Assembly: GCA_947175285.1 (NCBI GenBank)
Contig: CAMWMM010000331.1
Location: 1-6,053 of the forward strand
Source: an uncultured Lachnospiraceae bacterium
Lineage (GTDB): Bacteria > Bacillota_A > Clostridia > Lachnospirales > Lachnospiraceae
Length of the DNA: 6,053 nucleotides
Reading direction: 5' to 3'
How positions within the stretch are numbered: position 1 is the first letter of the stretch; each line of letters begins with the position of its first letter. A model generated the notes under the pieces. That model was not told where the DNA came from. It did no database searches and was given only the letters and a program-made list of their open reading frames with translations. A program made the translations under genes and the position numbers. Positions 1 to 5,431 of this stretch are shown piece after piece.

Positions 1-126
1 CATATATTCCATCCGAAAAGCCTGTGTTGCCGCCACACGGTTAATTTTTAATTCCTTAATACAAATCCATGATGTAAAAAACGTCATATTCATTAAAAGC
101 AATATAGCGAAATATTTCTTATACAT
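1..126 (-). CDS. N-terminal fragment of a small membrane-anchored or secreted protein, function unknown (truncated at window edge)
   Basis: The minus strand has an open frame from an ATG at 126-124 to the left edge, giving 42 residues starting MYKKYFAILLLMNMTFFTSW. The first four residues are short and basic (YKK), followed by a hydrophobic stretch of about 18 residues and then a hydrophilic KELKINR segment. This is the layout of an uncleaved signal anchor or signal peptide, so the bulk of the protein is probably outside the membrane. An AGAAAGG site (140-146) lies 13 nt upstream, the same leader as the GH25 gene in this window. An in-frame ATG at 136-138 would add four residues but sits only 1 nt from that site, so the downstream ATG is preferred. 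There is no lipobox. The visible part is too short to assign a family. It is divergent from the AP2/HNH-like gene. Confidence 0.55.
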   Translation of the reverse strand, partial: MYKKYFAILLLMNMTFFTSWICIKELKINRVAATQAFRMEYM

Positions 127-139
127 CTTAATAAACATA

Positions 140-146
140 CCTTTCT
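140..146 (-). promoter_or_regulatory. Ribosome binding site AGAAAGG of the left-edge gene
   Basis: On the minus strand AGAAAGG ends 13 nt before the ATG at 126. AGAAAGG can pair with the extreme 3' end of clostridial 16S rRNA (CCUUUCU), and such sites need a longer gap than core GGAGG sites. This favours the ATG at 126 over the one at 138. Confidence 0.45.
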
Positions 147-159
147 TTTATCTGTGATG

Positions 160-165
160 TTTATA
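160..165 (-). promoter_or_regulatory. Possible -10 element for the left-edge gene
   Basis: The minus strand reads TATAAA here, which would place a start about 25-30 nt before the ATG at 126. No good -35 hexamer is visible 16-18 bp upstream, so this is a weak call. Another TATAAA on the same strand overlaps the inverted repeat around 211-216 and is an equally plausible alternative. Confidence 0.2.
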
Positions 166-201
166 TCTGAGAAAATCCATTTTCACACTGTCCTTTAACA
201 C

Positions 202-223
202 TTCTGTAATATTTTATACAGAA
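202..223. promoter_or_regulatory. Perfect inverted repeat, candidate operator (TTCTGTA-N8-TACAGAA)
   Basis: Two 7-base arms, 202-208 and 217-223, are exact reverse complements separated by 8 AT-only bases. The repeat covers roughly -50 to -28 relative to the predicted start of the AP2/HNH-like gene, so it overlaps the -35 region. The size and two-fold symmetry suit a dimeric DNA-binding protein. The role is inferred; a short RNA hairpin is less likely because the site lies upstream of the predicted transcription start. Confidence 0.4.
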
Positions 224-245
224 ATCAGGAAAATTATGTTATACT
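215..245 (+). promoter_or_regulatory. Sigma-A type promoter (extended -10) of the AP2/HNH-like gene
   Basis: TATACT at 240-245 is preceded by TG at 237-238 with one base between, an extended -10 element. A weak -35 (TATACA, 215-220, 4 of 6 matches) lies 19 bp upstream. Initiation would fall near 251-252, giving a leader of about 37 nt to the ATG at 289. That start lies downstream of the other in-frame ATG at 247, which argues against that ATG. Confidence 0.55.
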
Positions 246-277
246 TATGCCAATATCAAGAAATATTTCTAAAGATT

Positions 278-281
278 GGAG
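278..281 (+). promoter_or_regulatory. Ribosome binding site GGAG that decides the start of the AP2/HNH-like gene
   Basis: GGAG ends 7 nt before the ATG at 289, an ideal spacing. The in-frame ATG at 247 has no purine-rich site at a suitable distance, because its upstream sequence is the -10 element. Confidence 0.65.
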
Positions 282-288
282 ATTAAAG

Positions 289-1083
289 ATGGCTATTCTG
301 CCCGGTGTTTACACGGCAAAAAAGAAAGACGGCACAATTTATTATCGTTCTTCCGTAACTTATCGCGCTAAGCATATCAGTCTGGGCAGTTATCCGGCCA
401 TGGAGCCCGCACATGAAGCTTATCTGCTTGCCAATCGCATTTTACAGGATAACTCCATCGGCATAGCGCATTATCAGCCGGACTGCGTCCTTTTATTTGA
501 AAAATGGGTCTGCTTAATCAATTTCCGGGATAATGGTCTTTATTTTGCCAATCCGATTTATATTCGTCCCTCATTTTTCTACTACTATTTTTCCCCGTCC
601 CATTTTTTTATTTTTGACAAAGATGATTTATTTTTCTATGCCAACCACAAAATTTCCAGCCGCGGAGGACATTATTTTGTCGCTGATTACGGCATGCAGA
701 TAAATATTATGAACCGTTACGGCATCAAAAATTATGCTGTACTGGATAAAGATTACCGTTTTATCAATGGAAATACCAATGACTACCGCTATGAAAATAT
801 AGAAATTATGAATGCCTTTAACGGCGTTTCCGCCATTTACCGGAATGGGAAAATGCGGTACAAAACCAAAATCCATATCAGGGGAAATTATACCGTAGGC
901 GTTTATGATACGGAAGAAGAGGCAGCGATTGCCTATAATAAGGCAATTGATTACTTAAAAAAAGCCGGCGTAACAAAAGCCTATACTCCAAATTACATGG
1001 AAAATATGTCTCCTGCTTCCTACGCCGACTTATATAATACTATTAAGGTTTCTAAAAAAATTGAGCGCTATCTGTCCGAATAA
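289..1083 (+). CDS. AP2-like / degenerate HNH-like DNA-binding protein
   Basis: The 264-aa product has three parts. Residues about 6-52 (GVYTAKKKDG, ISLGSYP, then a helix) resemble an AP2-like DNA-binding domain: three strands plus an amphipathic helix. Residues about 107-176 follow the layout of the HNH core in phage AP2-HNH homing endonucleases: FDKDDLFFY, MNRYGI, FINGNTNDYRYENIEIM. Residues about 178-237 are a second AP2-like domain with the hallmark VYDTEEEAAIAYNKAI. The positions where active relatives carry histidine, in MHR and DHINGN, are Asn142 and Phe158 here, so nuclease activity is doubtful. The ATG at 289 is chosen from the GGAG site and the promoter overlapping the ATG at 247. 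No integrase, intron or phage gene lies nearby. A chromosomal DNA-binding role is inferred; the target is unknown. The 3' end overlaps the convergent GH25 gene by 16 bp. Confidence 0.75.
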   Translation: MAILPGVYTAKKKDGTIYYRSSVTYRAKHISLGSYPAMEPAHEAYLLANRILQDNSIGIAHYQPDCVLLFEKWVCLINFRDNGLYFANPIYIRPSFFYYYFSPSHFFIFDKDDLFFYANHKISSRGGHYFVADYGMQINIMNRYGIKNYAVLDKDYRFINGNTNDYRYENIEIMNAFNGVSAIYRNGKMRYKTKIHIRGNYTVGVYDTEEEAAIAYNKAIDYLKKAGVTKAYTPNYMENMSPASYADLYNTIKVSKKIERYLSE

Positions 1084-2219
1084 CTGACAAAACAAATATT
1101 CAAATTGGCATCTCCCGTTATGCCGTTTAGTACGCCTGTTGTCGTATACTGCCACATTGTATACTGGTACGGATAGTCCGGAATATCTTCATCCTCGGAA
1201 AGCCACACATCATAATTCTGCAGCTGCGCCAAATCAATATTTTTAATCAGCCATTCTTTATTTCCATAGAGCATCGGAATATAGCCTGCCGCCTGAACAC
1301 CGCTTAAAAAAGCCGCGCTAATCGCTGTTTTATCCTCTCTGGAAAGTCCGTCAATTCTTGCTTTATCGTTTGGAACGCTCTCCATATCAAAAGCAACCGG
1401 ATAATTGATATGCTCCTTATATGGAGTCAGATTTTGTACGACAAAATTCACTTCCTGCGTTGCTTCTTCCAATGTCACCGCCTGAGAATAAAAATAAACG
1501 CCGATATCCAGTCCCGCATCTATCGCATCCTCTATGTTCTCCACAAAATTATCATCCACCGAAAGCTGTCCCGTGCTGTATCCTCTTGCACCGAGCCGGA
1601 TCATGACATAATCTATCCCGGCAGCTTTCATGCTCCGAAAATTAACCGTTCCGTCATGCTTGGAAATATCAACACCCACATAGGAAATCTTTTTCCCGTT
1701 GTCCGTATACTTGCGCAAATTGGCAGTTTCCGACATATTGGTAAAATCATACGTATTTTTCGTCAAATACGGACTGATTAAAACCCACTCCTCTGTGCCG
1801 TCGGATTTTTTAATCAAAGTATGCTTTCCATCCGTGGACGGGTCTTCCTGCACTACTTCTTTTTGTTCATTTTCTTCTTTTTGGCTGTCTTGTTCCTTTT
1901 GGGAAGTGGATGTATCTTTCGTTTCTTCTTTCTGAGAATCCTTCGTCTCATTCTTATTTTCATTATCATCTACAGGATACATACCCCAGAAACTCAAATC
2001 CTCCGCACGCAGTTTCCGCTCCGGTTCTATCTCTGCTTCCGGCTGCACGGTTTCCTCCTGCTGTACGGGATTCTGCACATACTCATCTCTATTTTCCGTT
2101 TTTTTATTGTTTTTCATCACGGAAAGTAACAGAATCAATACAAATGCAGATACGCCTATTACCATATATATAACCGAAGATCCCATGGATCTCTGGTCGA
2201 CCTCGCCCGGTAGTTTCAT
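1068..2219 (-). CDS. Membrane-anchored GH25 family muramidase (lysozyme-like)
   Basis: The 383-aa protein has a short cytoplasmic N-terminus, one membrane segment at about 14-34, a long charged Glu/Lys/Gln/Ser linker at about 38-130 and a C-terminal GH25 domain at about 180-378. GH25 enzymes hydrolyse the beta-1,4 bond between MurNAc and GlcNAc in peptidoglycan; the topology puts the domain outside the membrane. Visible landmarks are VGVDISKHDG (Asp184), the strand-end DME pair (Asp278, Glu280), the GVYFYSQA and DVWL segments and the terminal WQYTTTGVLNGITGDANLNI. In most members the last motif has Asp where this protein has Asn372, so activity may be reduced or altered. The ATG at 2219 is kept from the AGAAAGG site 12 nt upstream; the internal ATG at residue 12 is possible and would keep the membrane segment. 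It may act in wall remodelling. Family certain, activity uncertain. Confidence 0.9.
   Translation of the reverse strand: MKLPGEVDQRSMGSSVIYMVIGVSAFVLILLLSVMKNNKKTENRDEYVQNPVQQEETVQPEAEIEPERKLRAEDLSFWGMYPVDDNENKNETKDSQKEETKDTSTSQKEQDSQKEENEQKEVVQEDPSTDGKHTLIKKSDGTEEWVLISPYLTKNTYDFTNMSETANLRKYTDNGKKISYVGVDISKHDGTVNFRSMKAAGIDYVMIRLGARGYSTGQLSVDDNFVENIEDAIDAGLDIGVYFYSQAVTLEEATQEVNFVVQNLTPYKEHINYPVAFDMESVPNDKARIDGLSREDKTAISAAFLSGVQAAGYIPMLYGNKEWLIKNIDLAQLQNYDVWLSEDEDIPDYPYQYTMWQYTTTGVLNGITGDANLNICFVSYSDR
1875..1937 (-). repeat. SQKE repeat in the linker of the GH25 protein
   Basis: Residues 95-115 contain SQKE three times (95-98, 106-109, 112-115) in a low-complexity Glu/Lys/Gln/Ser/Thr linker. 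It probably acts as an extended spacer from the membrane into the wall. Such a repeat could vary in length between strains, which is inference. Confidence 0.5.
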
Positions 2220-2231
2220 ATTATCACTGTA

Positions 2232-2238
2232 CCTTTCT
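2232..2238 (-). promoter_or_regulatory. Ribosome binding site AGAAAGG of the GH25 gene
   Basis: AGAAAGG on the minus strand ends 12 nt before the ATG at 2219. The distance is long for a core site but fits pairing with the extreme 3' end of 16S rRNA. It lies within a 12-base stretch, AAAAGAAAGGTA, also found before the left-edge gene. Confidence 0.5.
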
Positions 2239-2247
2239 TTTTTCCGT

Positions 2248-2263
2248 TATAATCTGTTATAAT
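2248..2263 (+). promoter_or_regulatory. Promoter region of the apbE-type gene: duplicated TATAAT, the second with extended -10
   Basis: Two perfect TATAAT hexamers occur 10 bp apart, at 2248-2253 and 2258-2263. The second has TG at 2255-2256, one base before the hexamer, making an extended -10. No convincing -35 is present 16-18 bp upstream. Initiation would fall near 2270, leaving a leader of about 63 nt to the ATG at 2333. Confidence 0.5.
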
Positions 2264-2280
2264 AATAATGAGATAGAGAT

Positions 2281-2309
2281 ATTTTATCATGAAATAGAAA
2301 GATTGGCAA
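2281..2309 (-). promoter_or_regulatory. Strong sigma-A type promoter of the GH25 gene
   Basis: Read on the minus strand, TTGCCA (2304-2309, 5 of 6 to consensus) is followed after exactly 17 bp by TAAAAT (2281-2286, 5 of 6), with TG one base before the hexamer. Initiation would be near 2274, giving a leader of about 55 nt. The element lies between the apbE-type promoter and its gene and points toward that promoter. Confidence 0.65.
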
Positions 2310-2322
2310 CGGAAAGCTGGGG

Positions 2323-2326
2323 GGAG
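2323..2326 (+). promoter_or_regulatory. apbE: Ribosome binding site GGAG that decides the start of the apbE-type gene
   Basis: GGAG, within a G-rich run from 2319, ends 6 nt before the ATG at 2333. That ATG is followed directly by a lipoprotein signal peptide, which rules out longer forms starting at TTG 2303. Confidence 0.75.
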
Positions 2327-2332
2327 ACCCAC

Positions 2333-3310
2333 ATGAAAAATAAGGGAAAAGTATTTCCGCTTCTTGCTCTATTACTGCTTTTAAGCGGATGCAGCGCTGT
2401 TTCGGAACCGATTACCAAAACAGGCTTTTATTTTGATACCGTCATTCAAGTTACCATCTATGACGCAGGAAAAAAATCCTGCCTGGATGGCTGTATGGAG
2501 ATTGCCGAAAAATACGAAAATATGCTAAGTCCTACCATCGAAGGCTCCGATATCTGGAATATCAATCACAGCAACGGAGAGCCTGTGACAGTTTCCGCAG
2601 AAACGGCAGAACTACTAAAAACTGCTCTTTTTTACTGCGAGATGAGTGACGGCCGCATTGATCTGACAATGGAAACTGTCAGTAATCTATGGGATTTTCA
2701 TGCAGATAACGAAACAACAAACCAGGTTCCTGACAAAACTCTGCTCGCAGCCGCTCTCAGCCATGTGGACTATCATAACCTGCTCATAGAAAATGACACT
2801 GTCACCCTGCTTGACCCTGACAGTGCCATTAGCCTTGGCTTTATTGCCAAAGGATATATTGCTGATAAAATAAAAGAATACTTATTATCACAAAATGTCG
2901 AAAACGCGATTATTAATCTCGGCGGAAACCTCTTAGCTGTCGGCACAAGACCTGACGGCACACCGTTTCAGTTCGGTATCCAGATGCCTTTCGATGAGCA
3001 GGGAAGCACCATTACATCGCTTTCGGTTTCCGATAAATCCACCGTTTCTTCCGGCGTCTACGAGCGTTATTTCTATCAGGATGACGTGCTGTATCATCAC
3101 ATATTAGATACCGCAAGCGGATATCCGGTGCAGAATCATCTTCTCGGCGTTACAATTCTGTCAGATTCTTCCACAATGGGGGATGCGCTTTCCACGACCT
3201 GCTTTGTATTAGGACTTGATGACGGCATGGAACTGATTGAATCCCTTGAAGACGTGGAAGCCATCTTTATTACGGATGATTATGCGCTGCATTATTCGAG
3301 TGGACTTTAA
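2333..3310 (+). CDS. apbE: ApbE-type FAD:protein FMN transferase, lipoprotein
   Basis: The 325-aa product starts with a classic lipoprotein signal peptide (MKNKGKV, hydrophobic run, lipobox LSGC with Cys20), so it should be lipid-anchored on the outer face of the membrane. ApbE enzymes use FAD and Mg2+ to attach FMN covalently to a Ser/Thr of partner flavoproteins such as Rnf or Nqr subunits or extracytoplasmic reductases. Family landmarks appear in order: FYFDTVIQVTIYD (33-44), LGFIAKGYIADKI (168-180), NLGGN (195-199), VSSGVYERYF (238-247), HILDTASGYPV (256-266) and the Mg-site segment MGDALSTTCFVLG with Asp284 and Thr288. Length is normal for the family and all main motifs are present, so it is probably active. 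No flavoprotein acceptor is encoded in the window. The last 4 bp overlap the convergent permease gene. Confidence 0.93.
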   Translation: MKNKGKVFPLLALLLLLSGCSAVSEPITKTGFYFDTVIQVTIYDAGKKSCLDGCMEIAEKYENMLSPTIEGSDIWNINHSNGEPVTVSAETAELLKTALFYCEMSDGRIDLTMETVSNLWDFHADNETTNQVPDKTLLAAALSHVDYHNLLIENDTVTLLDPDSAISLGFIAKGYIADKIKEYLLSQNVENAIINLGGNLLAVGTRPDGTPFQFGIQMPFDEQGSTITSLSVSDKSTVSSGVYERYFYQDDVLYHHILDTASGYPVQNHLLGVTILSDSSTMGDALSTTCFVLGLDDGMELIESLEDVEAIFITDDYALHYSSGL

Positions 3311-5415
3311 ATATCCAGCCTATTTCTCATTGCTTTCACCGTCCCCCGGTACACGGCATAAACAATTATTCCAATCACTGCCAGTATCCCCAGACAGATA
3401 CCTATCGTTATTACCTCTGTAAAAACAATCTTTCCGTCATTCCCGTATAAAATAAGGGAAAACAGCACCATCATCGCAGCCATTCCGACAATGGCAGGTA
3501 TCTTAAACACATTATTGCACTGACTGCGCACCTCTTTTGCCATAAAAGCCGGTGATGCCCCAAGCTTCTTTAAATCATCGAAAATATAACGGTTATTTAA
3601 CGCAATCGTCTGACATCTCGTATAACTTACGACTAATGCCGTAAGCAGGCAGACAATGAAGATAAAAATAAACATCATAAAAAACACTGCCATAGTAAAT
3701 AAATAATCATTCTTTCCCAAAAGGCGGAAACTCGGACGATACTTCCATGAAAGGCGGAACTCACTCGAATCAGCATCCTCATAACGCAGACGGCTGTCAC
3801 CATACGCATCCATAAAGTATTCTTCTCCGTTTTCGTTTGCCACAATCTTTGCCACCTCATCATAATAGGAAAGATATGCGCAGCTCTCATCAAAGGAATC
3901 TACGAAATGATGATAAAAATCATTGCCAAACTCATAAGAATCCTTTCCGTCAATATTAAATCCTACAACCTCTCCCCGCCACTCATCGGACAGTCCTGCC
4001 GCCAGCTTTTCATAATCGATATTATCTACTACATAATAAGCGATTTCATCTGCCATTAAATCATAATGCAGATATCCGGCAAACTTCGTTGATAGCTGTG
4101 TCCGTGTTGTCATATTTGTAAGGTGCTCCGCGGATTCATTAGTAAAAATATTTGTTTCATCCGCATTCGTAACACACATATAAGTTCCCGGACTGACATC
4201 CACTGTTTCACCCGTTATCTTGGCATAGCTTTCTTCGGAAAGTATATTAACCTCTTCGGCAATCGGAAGATATTCGATATGGAAATGCCTCTCATCCTCC
4301 ATAATCTGTGTCCTGCCGCCCATACCGAGTGTGATATATTCCTCTTTCGTCCAGTCCTTTATTGTCAATCCATATCTTCCTGCAAAAGCGCGGATTTCTT
4401 CTTCATCATCCACATTCTGGTCAATCGGATAATGGAAAAAATAGTCAAACGGCTGTCTTTCATAAGACAAAAGCATGCTCGAGGATGCTGTAGGTACATA
4501 GAATATGGCAAAGCACGCACCCGCTATCAAAAGCGTTATAATAATCAGATTATTGACCGTCTGCTTCCCCTGAAATTTCATCATACTTCTCGAAATAATA
4601 TTTCGATACGGATTTTTCCTGTGATTTCGCCAGCCGTGTACCACAGTATGCAGCATAACCATATAAAGTCCTATGAATACGGGCGCATAGAAAAGGTTCG
4701 TCCATGCCGGAGCATAAGCATGAAATGCCCGCTGCCAGAAACCGGGCGCACAATATCCTATCACACCTCCGGCTAATATCAGAACGGCTCCAACCGGTCC
4801 GCACCATCTGCCCAGTTCTTTTACAGACTCATTAATATGTTCCTCACGTATGACTTCCATAATATTCGTCTTTCTAAGATAACGCCATGCAGTAAGGCAG
4901 GCAAAACCGACTACCAAAAACAGAAAAAGAACCGAAACCCCCAAACATCTCATATCAAAAGAAAGCTCCATCTCCGAACTGTCTACCAAAAACAGCCTGA
5001 AACTGCTCCAAATAATCCATACAAACGGGAAGCCGGCGACAATTCCTGTCAGAGACGACGCCGTACTAAGACTCAATACTTCCCGGAACAGCCCCGGTAC
5101 AAGCCGTCGTCTCGATGCACCAAGCGCCATCAGAATTCCCAACTGACCCGATTTATGCCGAAAAAACAAGGATGATGCATACATTGTAAAAATAACACAT
5201 CCAAGCAGCGTCAATACGAAAATCGCATACATCTGCCTACGGCTGTCCCCGCCCTCCGGAAAAACCGTCTGCACCGTCGGCGATAACATTAATGCCGAAT
5301 AAGCAGTAATAATCATCAATGCCATAAAATTACAGAACAGATAGAGTCTTGCCTGTTTTCTGTCGGCTTTCTGTAGTTTTTGCTCCATTTTTTTCATAGT
5401 AAATCTCTCTGCCAC
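3307..5415 (-). CDS. BceB-type ABC transporter permease (FtsX-like, 10 membrane segments)
   Basis: The 702-aa protein shows ten hydrophobic segments at about 24-46, 63-85, 115-137, 157-178, 206-224, 240-260, 288-308, 571-597, 636-658 and 665-689. A large extracytoplasmic domain of about 260 residues (309-570) lies between segments 7 and 8. This is the topology of BceB-type permeases, which with a BceA ATPase detect and give resistance to wall-active peptide antibiotics such as bacitracin and lantibiotics. The FtsX-like segment RHKSGQLGILMALGASRR (86-103) and its C-terminal counterpart DDLKKLGAS (613-621) mark the two cytoplasmic coupling regions. The start is GTG at 5415, supported by AGGAGG 7 nt upstream. 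The ATPase gene ends 16 bp before it, so both share an operon. The ligand is not predictable; a general FtsX-family exporter is the alternative. Confidence 0.9.
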   Translation of the reverse strand: MAERFTMKKMEQKLQKADRKQARLYLFCNFMALMIITAYSALMLSPTVQTVFPEGGDSRRQMYAIFVLTLLGCVIFTMYASSLFFRHKSGQLGILMALGASRRRLVPGLFREVLSLSTASSLTGIVAGFPFVWIIWSSFRLFLVDSSEMELSFDMRCLGVSVLFLFLVVGFACLTAWRYLRKTNIMEVIREEHINESVKELGRWCGPVGAVLILAGGVIGYCAPGFWQRAFHAYAPAWTNLFYAPVFIGLYMVMLHTVVHGWRNHRKNPYRNIISRSMMKFQGKQTVNNLIIITLLIAGACFAIFYVPTASSSMLLSYERQPFDYFFHYPIDQNVDDEEEIRAFAGRYGLTIKDWTKEEYITLGMGGRTQIMEDERHFHIEYLPIAEEVNILSEESYAKITGETVDVSPGTYMCVTNADETNIFTNESAEHLTNMTTRTQLSTKFAGYLHYDLMADEIAYYVVDNIDYEKLAAGLSDEWRGEVVGFNIDGKDSYEFGNDFYHHFVDSFDESCAYLSYYDEVAKIVANENGEEYFMDAYGDSRLRYEDADSSEFRLSWKYRPSFRLLGKNDYLFTMAVFFMMFIFIFIVCLLTALVVSYTRCQTIALNNRYIFDDLKKLGASPAFMAKEVRSQCNNVFKIPAIVGMAAMMVLFSLILYGNDGKIVFTEVITIGICLGILAVIGIIVYAVYRGTVKAMRNRLDI

Positions 5416-5422
5416 AATAACA

Positions 5423-5428
5423 CCTCCT
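5423..5428 (-). promoter_or_regulatory. Strong ribosome binding site AGGAGG, sets a GTG start for the permease
   Basis: AGGAGG on the minus strand ends 7 nt before GTG at 5415-5413. The first in-frame ATG is seven codons in (5397-5395) and is less well placed. The site lies in the 16-bp gap after the ATPase stop codon. Confidence 0.8.
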
Positions 5429-5431
5429 CAC

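Noticed and set aside
247..288. Longer form of the AP2/HNH-like protein starting at ATG 247
   Set aside because: No ribosome binding site precedes it, the -10 element TATACT ends at 245, and predicted initiation is downstream of it. ATG 289 has GGAG at ideal spacing.
957..982. GCCGGC followed by seven T on the minus strand as a terminator for the GH25 gene
   Set aside because: The T-run is good but only a 3-bp stem can form before it, and it lies in the coding region of the convergent gene.
1107..1128. GGCAT-N8-ATGCC followed by GTTT as a terminator for the AP2/HNH-like gene
   Set aside because: The stem is only 5 bp, the loop is 8 nt and the T-run is three bases, and it lies in conserved GH25 coding sequence.
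2180..2200. Adjacent CCATGG and GTCGAC, resembling cloning sites
   Set aside because: They lie in frame within the N-terminal codons of the GH25 gene, there is no vector sequence around them, and such hexamers occur by chance.
2303..2332. TTG 2303 as start of the apbE-type gene
   Set aside because: It would put ten residues before a perfect lipoprotein signal peptide; ATG 2333 has GGAG 6 nt upstream.
4123..4776. 217-codon open frame on the plus strand inside the permease gene
   Set aside because: It is antisense to a well-supported membrane protein, shows no domain or signal and has no convincing ribosome binding site. The same holds for the other antisense frames in the GH25, apbE and ABC genes.
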